Origin: UBA9732 sp963609725
GTDB lineage: Bacteria; Spirochaetota; Spirochaetia; Sphaerochaetales; Sphaerochaetaceae
NCBI GenBank assembly: GCA_963609725.1
Contig: CAVDLI010000086.1
Location: forward strand, 1 to 5,929
Length of the DNA stretch: 5,929 nucleotides
Direction: 5' to 3'
In this document: in pieces, positions 1-4,552 of the stretch
How positions within the stretch are numbered: position 1 is the first letter of the stretch
How the letters are laid out: every line of letters begins with the position of its first letter
Translations under genes and position numbers: made by a program
Notes under the pieces: model-generated
Seen by the model: the letters and a program-made list of their open reading frames with translations, nothing else
Told to the model about the DNA's origin: nothing
Database searches by the model: none

Positions 1-209
1 GGTATCATGTACATTTCTTTGCTACCTTCAAATTCGTTTATGAAAGTTGTTGCAAAATTATCTATTGTTGCCTCTGGAATGAGATCTGCTGAAAGAGTGG
101 GTGTTTCAACTTCAATGTAGTTTCGTTTATCAAAAAATTCTCTTATTGACTTATATAAAAGGCTTCTTTGTTTTGCAATATTCTGCAAATCTTGATTTGT
201 AGTTTTCAT
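1..209 (-). CDS. epmA: EpmA/GenX-like lysyl-tRNA synthetase paralogue (EF-P lysine ligase family), N-terminal part only
   Basis: The minus strand reads 69 codons from ATG at 209-207 and runs off the left edge mid-codon, so only the N-terminus is present. The segment FFDKRNYIEVETPTLS (residues 25-40) matches motif 1 of class II lysyl-tRNA synthetases. It is followed by a stretch containing DLIPEATIDNFAT (residues 42-54) and ends in MYMI. Only about 20 residues precede the motif 1 helix, so the N-terminal OB-fold anticodon-binding domain of true LysRS is absent. That is the mark of EpmA (PoxA/GenX), which attaches (R)-beta-lysine to a conserved lysine of elongation factor P. A GGAA (complement of 218-221) lies 8 nt before the ATG, and an upstream in-frame ATG is closed by a stop, which fixes this start. 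The gene is divergent from mnmE. The catalytic motifs 2 and 3 lie outside the window, so substrate and activity cannot be judged; a truncated aaRS-like protein of other function remains possible. Confidence 0.78.
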   Translation of the reverse strand, partial: MKTTNQDLQNIAKQRSLLYKSIREFFDKRNYIEVETPTLSADLIPEATIDNFATTFINEFEGSKEMYMI

Positions 210-250
210 ATTCAAAATTCCATATTTTTAATATTTGAGGGCGTAGAGTT

Positions 251-266
251 TTTTGCAAAAACCTCT
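251..266. repeat. Direct repeat copy 1 with palindromic core TTTTGCAAAA
   Basis: The sequence TTTTGCAAAAACCTCT matches 371-386 at 15 of 16 positions. Its first ten bases are a perfect palindrome, the shape of a dimeric-regulator half-site pair. It lies in the divergent region, 41 bp from the start codon of the epmA-like gene. A binding role is inference; A/T-rich palindromes can arise by chance. Confidence 0.5.
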
Positions 267-267
267 G

Positions 268-298
268 TTGAAGCCCCATTTCTATAGCAATCTATACT
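268..298 (+). promoter_or_regulatory. Candidate sigma70-type promoter for mnmE (TTGAAG / TATACT)
   Basis: TTGAAG at 268-273 and TATACT at 293-298 are separated by 19 nt, slightly longer than the usual 16-18. Transcription would start near 305 and give a leader of about 140 nt covering the second TTTTGCAAAA site and the tandem units. AT-rich DNA produces such matches by chance, so this is only a candidate. Confidence 0.3.
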
Positions 299-361
299 AT
301 AGTCCTAATATTAGCCCTTTGGTTTGCTTTTATGGAAGTAGGCAATAAACAGTTAATTCTA

Positions 362-367
362 TATAAT
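362..367 (+). promoter_or_regulatory. Candidate -10 box TATAAT ahead of mnmE
   Basis: A perfect TATAAT lies 78 bp upstream of the preferred mnmE ATG. No convincing -35 hexamer is found: 17 nt upstream reads TAGGCA, and there is no extended TGn element. A start from here would fall at about 374, inside the palindrome at 371-380, so a protein bound there would overlap the start point. Use of this box would also place the ATG at 332 outside the transcript, supporting the start at 446. Confidence 0.33.
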
Positions 368-370
368 CAG

Positions 371-386
371 TTTTGCAAAAATCTCT
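371..386. repeat. Direct repeat copy 2 with palindromic core TTTTGCAAAA
   Basis: The sequence TTTTGCAAAAATCTCT differs from copy 1 at one base (T for C at the 12th position) and lies exactly 120 bp downstream of it. It begins 3 bp after the TATAAT box and 5 bp before the first tandem unit, so it could act as an operator or as part of the mnmE leader RNA. Function is not shown by the sequence. Confidence 0.5.
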
Positions 387-407
387 TTAGGGTTTTGGAA
401 AGTAAAA

Positions 408-425
408 ATGGTTTTGGGAAGTTAA
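408..425 (+). other. Possible leader mini-ORF 1 (MVLGS)
   Basis: The ATG of tandem unit 1 is followed by four sense codons and TAA at 423-425. It has GGAAAG 5 nt upstream, the same geometry as the mnmE start. It is too short to be judged a coding gene. If translated, it would stop 2 bp before the ATG of unit 2, allowing ribosomes to re-initiate there. Confidence 0.3.
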
Positions 426-426
426 A

Positions 427-456
427 ATGGTTTTGGAAAATCAAAATGCAAACTAA
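427..456 (+). other. Possible leader mini-ORF 2 (MVLENQNAN) overlapping the mnmE start
   Basis: The ATG of tandem unit 2 opens nine codons that stop at TAA 454-456, 11 nt into mnmE in another frame. Its upstream GGGAAG is the most Shine-Dalgarno-like of the three units. If translated, it would compete with initiation at 446 or feed it by stop-restart coupling. No homology or composition argument is possible at this length. Confidence 0.3.
435..440 (+). promoter_or_regulatory. Ribosome binding site deciding the mnmE start
   Basis: GGAAAA lies 5 nt upstream of the ATG at 446. The other in-frame candidates, ATG 332 and ATG 485, have no purine-rich site before them. This, together with the length of the MnmE family, favours 446. 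Confidence 0.6.
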
Positions 457-1894
457 AGAAGTACGTTCATATAATACTAATGACATGATTTATGCTCTTG
501 CTACAGCATGGGGAAAAAGTGCAATTGCTGTTGTGCGTGTTAGTGGGCAAGGTTGTATAAAGGCTCTTTCTCAATCGTTCTCTTTCCCAAAGAAATTGCA
601 AAACGCTAACTCTAATACAGTAGTTTATGGACATTTGATTGATACTAAAAAAGGTCTTAATGTTGATGATGTAGTTGTAACTGTTTATAGAGATGGCCAT
701 GGTTATACAGGAGAAGAAGCTCTTGAAATTTCTTGTCATGGAGGGCTTCAAGTTGTCAAAGCTGTTTTAGAATTAATGCCAACTTTGGGATTTAGACAGG
801 CTGTAGCTGGCGAGTTTACTTTGCGTGCATATCTTCATGGAAAGATGGATTTAACGCAGGCCGAGGCTGTTAAAGAATTGATTGACAGTAGAGGTCGCAC
901 GGGCCAAACAATGGCTCTTAACCGGCTTAATGGTTCACTTTTTAATGCAATAGAGCATATTAAAGACATTCTTCTTGGTATCATGAGTACGATTGAAGTT
1001 CAATTAGATTACTCAGAAGACGAGATTGGAGAAGACCTCTCTTTTCCTTTTGAGAAACTTCAGAAAGCCATAGATGACGTTAAAAAGATTAAGGGCACTT
1101 TTGCTACAGGAAAGCTGTATTCTCAAGGCGCAAAAGTTGTTTTAGCGGGTCCTTCCAACGCCGGAAAAAGTTCGTTGTTTAATTATTTTCTCAAAGAAGA
1201 ACGCTCAATTGTAAGTTCTGTTAAAGGCACTACTCGTGATTTTATTGAAGCTGACTGTTCTTTAAATGGCATTCCAATTAAGTTGTACGATACAGCTGGC
1301 TTTAGAGAACTTGATTATATTGGCATTGGCTCAGAAATAGAGCATGACAGCGCAAATGAAAGCCAAAATGATATTGAGGCTGAGGGAATGAGACGCTCAA
1401 TGAGCCTTTTAGATAAGGCCGATATCATTGTATACATGATTGATGCACCAAATTTTGATACTGCTAGGGCCACAAAAATATTAGACGACATGCGGTGCAT
1501 TATTGTTGAAAGCAAAATAGATTTGTGCAAAGAAAGCCAAGAGGTTTTTTTAAGTGAAAGACAAGATGAGAAGTATAAGAGCATTGGCCTTTCTGTTGTA
1601 ACGGGAGAGGGTTTTGATGTTTTATGCAGTGAGATTACAAGACGTCTTACAAGTGATGTTGAAAGCTGTGGTGATGCATCTCTTGTGATTGAAAGTGAAA
1701 GACAGTGTGAAAATTTGGCACGATGTTATGAGTCTCTTAGTGCTGCGTATCTTGCTGCAAGAAACGAACTCCCTTTGGACATTGTTTCAATGGATATTCA
1801 AGATGCATTAGAATCTCTTGGAGAAATTACTGGAGAAGTTACGACTGATGACATTTTAGACCGCATTTTTGGTTCATTTTGTGTTGGTAAGTGA
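446..1894 (+). CDS. mnmE: tRNA uridine-5-carboxymethylaminomethyl(34) synthesis GTPase MnmE (TrmE)
   Basis: MnmE works with MnmG to modify wobble U34 of tRNAs, using GTP hydrolysis and a folate one-carbon unit. The 482-residue product has all its parts: an N-terminal folate-binding domain (about 14-125, starting MIYALATAWGKSAIAVVRVS); a helical domain (containing GKMDLTQAEAV, 132-142, and LDYSEDE, 187-193); a G domain with P-loop GPSNAGKSS (235-243, with the potassium-binding-type Asn238), GTTRD (261-265) and DTAG (282-285); and the C-terminal FCVGK (478-482) with the family's reactive cysteine. Two departures stand out. The G4 motif reads SKID (356-359) instead of NKxD. The stretch between DTAG and the Glu that aligns with E. 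coli catalytic Glu282 (here Glu311) is 17 residues longer than in E. coli. The start at 446 is chosen for its GGAAAA site and normal family length; the frame is open back to ATG 332, but that adds a 38-residue tail unlike MnmE. mnmG follows after 46 nt, probably in one operon. Confidence 0.95.
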   Translation: MQTKEVRSYNTNDMIYALATAWGKSAIAVVRVSGQGCIKALSQSFSFPKKLQNANSNTVVYGHLIDTKKGLNVDDVVVTVYRDGHGYTGEEALEISCHGGLQVVKAVLELMPTLGFRQAVAGEFTLRAYLHGKMDLTQAEAVKELIDSRGRTGQTMALNRLNGSLFNAIEHIKDILLGIMSTIEVQLDYSEDEIGEDLSFPFEKLQKAIDDVKKIKGTFATGKLYSQGAKVVLAGPSNAGKSSLFNYFLKEERSIVSSVKGTTRDFIEADCSLNGIPIKLYDTAGFRELDYIGIGSEIEHDSANESQNDIEAEGMRRSMSLLDKADIIVYMIDAPNFDTARATKILDDMRCIIVESKIDLCKESQEVFLSERQDEKYKSIGLSVVTGEGFDVLCSEITRRLTSDVESCGDASLVIESERQCENLARCYESLSAAYLAARNELPLDIVSMDIQDALESLGEITGEVTTDDILDRIFGSFCVGK

Positions 1895-1940
1895 CATCTT
1901 TCAAATGAAAGCATTACTATGTTGTATATTGGGATAAAAT

Positions 1941-3773
1941 ATGGATTATGATGTAATAGTAATTGGTGGTGGCCATGCTGGAATTGAGGCATGTCTTGCT
2001 GCTTCTAGAATTGGTTTTAAGACACTTCTTGTAACTCAAAGCCTTGATTCAATAGGCCGTCTTTCATGCAATCCTGCAATAGGAGGTCTTGCAAAAGGTA
2101 ATCTTGTACGTGAGACTGATGCCCTTGGTGGCCAAATGGGACTGTTGATTGACAGTACTATGATACAATTTAGAATTCTTAATAGAAGAAGAGGTCCTGC
2201 AGTTCAGGCTCCTCGTGCGCAAGCTGACAAGTTTTCATATTCTAGACTTGCAAAAGAGACTTTGGAAAATGAGCCAAATCTTGATATTTTCATGGATACT
2301 GTTGTTGATATTCTTACAACAAGTGAAAATCCAGTAAAAAAGACTTTTAATGATGAGAATGCACAGTCTTATACTTATGGAGTTTTAACTCAAAGAGGAA
2401 TAGAAATCACATCAAAAGCTGTAGTTCTTACAACTGGAACTTTCATGAACGGCCGTATATTTATAGGTGAATATGACCATAGCGCAGGGCGTCTTGGAGA
2501 AGAGGCTGCCATTGGCCTTGGTGATGCACTTAGAGAGAAAGGTTTTAATGTTGGGCGTCTTAAAACAGGGACTCCCGCAAGAATTAAATCTTCTAGCTTG
2601 CATTACGATGAAATGGAAAGACAAGATGGTGATTTGGAAGTTATACCGTTTAGTTTTATGCATGGAAGTATCCAAAGGCCTTCTATACCTTGCTGGATAA
2701 CGTATACAAATGAGAGAACTCACGATGTTATTAGAGCTAACATACACAGGTCTCCACTTTATGGTGGTAAAATAGTAGGTAAAGGGCCAAGATATTGCCC
2801 ATCTATAGAAGACAAAGTTGTGAGATTTCCAGAACGTGAACGTCATCAAATATTTGTAGAACCGGAAGGAATTGGCACGCAAGAAATGTACTTAAACGGG
2901 CTTTCTACATCGTTGCCAGAAGACGTACAACATGACATTATTCATTCAATTGCCGGTCTTGAAGATGCTGTGATTATGCGCCCGGCTTATGCTGTTGAAT
3001 ATGATTATCTTGATCCTCAGCAATTAAAACTTTCTCTTGAATCAAAAATAATCAGTGGTCTTTTTGTTGCAGGTCAAACCAATGGTACAAGCGGTTATGA
3101 AGAAGCTGCATGCCAAGGGCTTATGGCTGGAATAAACGCTTGTCAAAAAATAAAAGGTGAAAAGCCTCTTATTTTAGACAGAACAGAAGCTTATATTGGT
3201 GTTTTAATTGATGATTTAGTGACAAAAGGCACAAAAGAGCCATATAGAATGTTTACAAGTCGTGCAGAATACCGTCTTAACTTACGCCATGATACAGCTG
3301 ATGAGCGCTTGACAAAAAAAGGTTATGAAGTAGGGCTTGCTACAAGTGAAAGATTAGAAAAACTTGAAAGAAAAATTTCTCAAATAGAGAGTCTTCAAGA
3401 TTTGATAAGTCATAGAGGATATTTGAATGTAAATGCACTAGAGAGTCTAAAGCGCCCAGAAGTTACAATGGACGATTTGCAAGTTTCAATTCCTGAGATT
3501 GGTGAATATTCAAAAAGTGTGAGACTTCAGCTTGAGCTTAAAGTTAAGTATGATGGATACATTAAAAGGCAAGATAAGCAGGTTGACCGTTTTGCAAAAA
3601 TGGAAGGGATAAAAATTCCAGAAGATTTTGATTATGACAAAATTGAGGGAATATCGGCTGAATCTAAAGAAAAATTCAAACTTATTAGGCCATCTTCTGT
3701 GGGTCAGGCCTCAAGGATATCGGGTGTTAGAGTCAGTGATATAACAGTCCTTCTTGTGTATTTGAAAAAATAG
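1941..3773 (+). CDS. mnmG: tRNA uridine-5-carboxymethylaminomethyl(34) synthesis enzyme MnmG (GidA), FAD-dependent
   Basis: MnmG is the FAD- and NADH-using partner of MnmE. The 610-residue product is of normal family length and intact. It begins with a Rossmann FAD-binding motif (VIVIGGGHAGIEA, 5-17), then LSCNPAIGGLAKGNLVRE (41-58), whose Cys43 corresponds to E. coli Cys47. GPRYCPSIEDKV (282-293) carries Cys286, matching E. coli Cys277. A second FAD-contact region reads GLFVAGQTNGTSGYEEAA (373-390), followed by the family block EPYRMFTSRAEYRLNLRHD (433-451). The C-terminal helical domain, which contacts MnmE and tRNA, ends in the typical stretch from YDKIEGIS (565) to GQASRISGV (588-596). 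GGGA at 1931-1934 lies 6 nt before the ATG. The gene sits between mnmE and rsmG; mnmG-rsmG pairing is common in bacteria. No missing key residue was seen. Confidence 0.97.
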   Translation: MDYDVIVIGGGHAGIEACLAASRIGFKTLLVTQSLDSIGRLSCNPAIGGLAKGNLVRETDALGGQMGLLIDSTMIQFRILNRRRGPAVQAPRAQADKFSYSRLAKETLENEPNLDIFMDTVVDILTTSENPVKKTFNDENAQSYTYGVLTQRGIEITSKAVVLTTGTFMNGRIFIGEYDHSAGRLGEEAAIGLGDALREKGFNVGRLKTGTPARIKSSSLHYDEMERQDGDLEVIPFSFMHGSIQRPSIPCWITYTNERTHDVIRANIHRSPLYGGKIVGKGPRYCPSIEDKVVRFPERERHQIFVEPEGIGTQEMYLNGLSTSLPEDVQHDIIHSIAGLEDAVIMRPAYAVEYDYLDPQQLKLSLESKIISGLFVAGQTNGTSGYEEAACQGLMAGINACQKIKGEKPLILDRTEAYIGVLIDDLVTKGTKEPYRMFTSRAEYRLNLRHDTADERLTKKGYEVGLATSERLEKLERKISQIESLQDLISHRGYLNVNALESLKRPEVTMDDLQVSIPEIGEYSKSVRLQLELKVKYDGYIKRQDKQVDRFAKMEGIKIPEDFDYDKIEGISAESKEKFKLIRPSSVGQASRISGVRVSDITVLLVYLKK

Positions 3774-3786
3774 TTTTGGAGATTTT

Positions 3787-4539
3787 ATGAAAGAACAACT
3801 TAAAGAAGTTTTAGATAAAGCTCTAGATGAAATTTTTTCAAATCTAGAATTTGAGGTCCCTCTCCAAGGTTCCCAAGATGTTGATTTTGCGGACATAAAT
3901 TCTAAAAAGATAATTTCTAAAAATCTGGAAATCTTGTATGACGAGATTTTACTTTTCAATCCTACATATGGGCTTGTAAATGCATCTGATGAAGAACTAT
4001 TGACTCGTCATATTCTTGATTGCTTAGCGCCACTTCCAAAAATGAGAAGTGAAATTTTAGAGCTCTTTAGTTCAAATAATGTAAAGTGCGCAGACCTTGG
4101 TTCTGGAGCCGGATTTCCGGGTTTAGTTATTGCAAGTGTTTTTCCCAAATTGAATATTCATCTTGTAGAAAGAATGGGAAGAAGAGCCGGATTTTTAAGA
4201 AATACCATTGCAAGAATGGGTGTTTCTCAAAATGTTGAAGTTCTTCAACAAGACCTTTCAGAGGTCCAAAATAGCTATAATATGATAACTTTTAGGGCTT
4301 TTAGACAGTTTAAGGACATTGTTTATGATTTGAACAAAATACTTGAGCCAGGTGGAGTAATTTTTGCATACAAAAGCAGTGATGAGAATATCCAAGAAGA
4401 ATTATCATGTTTGGAACATTCTTTGCCCGGGGTTTTTACTTCTAAGACATTCTCGTACAAAGTTCCATTTTGCAACTCTAAAAGACAACTTTTAATACTT
4501 AAAAAACTGTCATTTGATGACATTGATGCCTTAACGTGA
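3787..4539 (+). CDS. rsmG: 16S rRNA (guanine527-N7)-methyltransferase RsmG (GidB)
   Basis: RsmG is an S-adenosylmethionine-dependent methyltransferase acting on G527 (E. coli numbering) in the 530 loop of 16S rRNA; its loss is known to give low-level streptomycin resistance in several bacteria. The 250-residue product shows the SAM motif I ADLGSGAGFPGLVIA (102-116), VERMGRRAGFLRN (127-139), TFRAFRQFKD (168-177) and FAYKSS (193-198), matching the order of E. coli RsmG. Upstream, RHILDCLAPL (74-83) is the usual lead-in. It is about 40 residues longer than E. coli RsmG (207), mostly at the N-terminus, where residues 1-45 are charged and not recognisably conserved. No internal ATG before residue 86 offers a shorter start, and GGAGA at 3778-3782, 4 nt upstream, supports this one. 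The family's YNLT-type segment reads YGLVNAS here (61-67). The gap to mnmG is 13 nt, so co-transcription is very likely. Confidence 0.94.
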   Translation: MKEQLKEVLDKALDEIFSNLEFEVPLQGSQDVDFADINSKKIISKNLEILYDEILLFNPTYGLVNASDEELLTRHILDCLAPLPKMRSEILELFSSNNVKCADLGSGAGFPGLVIASVFPKLNIHLVERMGRRAGFLRNTIARMGVSQNVEVLQQDLSEVQNSYNMITFRAFRQFKDIVYDLNKILEPGGVIFAYKSSDENIQEELSCLEHSLPGVFTSKTFSYKVPFCNSKRQLLILKKLSFDDIDALT

Positions 4540-4542
4540 TAT

Positions 4543-4548
4543 TATAAT
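4543..4548 (+). promoter_or_regulatory. TATAAT box immediately before the last gene, no Shine-Dalgarno site
   Basis: A perfect TATAAT ends 4 nt before the ATG at 4553. If used as a -10 box, transcription would start at or within a few bases of the start codon, giving a leaderless or nearly leaderless message. No good -35 is found: TTGATG at 4523-4528 is 14 nt away and TTGATG at 4514-4519 is 23 nt away. The box may be chance in AT-rich DNA. Confidence 0.25.
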
Positions 4549-4552
4549 TTGT

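Larger units (their letters stand above)
210..445. other. Divergent intergenic region between the epmA-like gene and mnmE
   Basis: This 236-bp AT-rich stretch separates two divergently transcribed genes and should hold promoters for both. It contains two copies of a TTTTGCAAAA-centred repeat, candidate -10 boxes TATACT (293-298) and TATAAT (362-367), two CTATAG palindromes (282-287 and 297-302) and three tandem 19-bp units (391-447). The mnmE frame stays open back to an ATG at 332, but the 38 extra residues resemble no MnmE N-terminus and lack a ribosome binding site, so I treat 332-445 as leader. For the minus-strand gene only a poor promoter is visible: TTGCAA (complement of 252-257) and TATTAA about 19 nt further on. 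I see no terminator hairpin. Confidence 0.7.
391..447 (+). repeat. Three tandem 19-bp units, each holding a Shine-Dalgarno-like site and an ATG
   Basis: The units are 391-409, 410-428 and 429-447. Units 1 and 2 agree at 17 of 19 positions, 1 and 3 at 17, and 2 and 3 at 16. Each starts with GGTTTTGG and ends with AAAAT; the G that follows completes an ATG at 408, 427 and 446. The purine runs GGAAAG (397-402), GGGAAG (416-421) and GGAAAA (435-440) each sit 5 nt before the ATG of their own unit. Because 19 is not a multiple of 3, the three ATGs lie in three different frames, and only the third enters mnmE. Confidence 0.85.

Noticed and set aside
282..302. Two CTATAG palindromes as an operator
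   Set aside because: The six-base palindromes are short and AT-rich, they overlap the candidate -10 box, and nothing beyond chance supports them.
332..445. Upstream ATG at 332 giving a 520-residue MnmE
   Set aside because: The extra 38 residues resemble no MnmE N-terminus, no ribosome binding site precedes 332, and the stretch contains the TATAAT box, the palindrome and the tandem units. The open frame is probably accidental.
485..487. Alternative mnmE start at ATG 485 (protein beginning MIYALATA)
   Set aside because: It fits the family start well, but no purine-rich site precedes it, whereas ATG 446 has GGAAAA at 5 nt. It remains the second choice.
467..751. Minus-strand open frame of 94 codons inside mnmE
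   Set aside because: It lies wholly opposite a strongly conserved gene, shows no family motif and has the composition of an antisense shadow.
1898..1911. Inverted repeat CTTTC-AAAT-GAAAG between mnmE and mnmG, as a terminator
   Set aside because: The stem is only 5 bp, A/T-rich and not followed by a T run, so it is too weak for an intrinsic terminator.
2412..2882. Minus-strand open frame of 156 codons inside mnmG
   Set aside because: It is long but opposite highly conserved MnmG motifs, with no recognisable domain.
4536..4540. GTGAT as a Shine-Dalgarno site for the last gene
   Set aside because: It can pair with the 16S 3' end only outside the core anti-SD, and lies 12 nt from the ATG, a poor spacing for that pairing.
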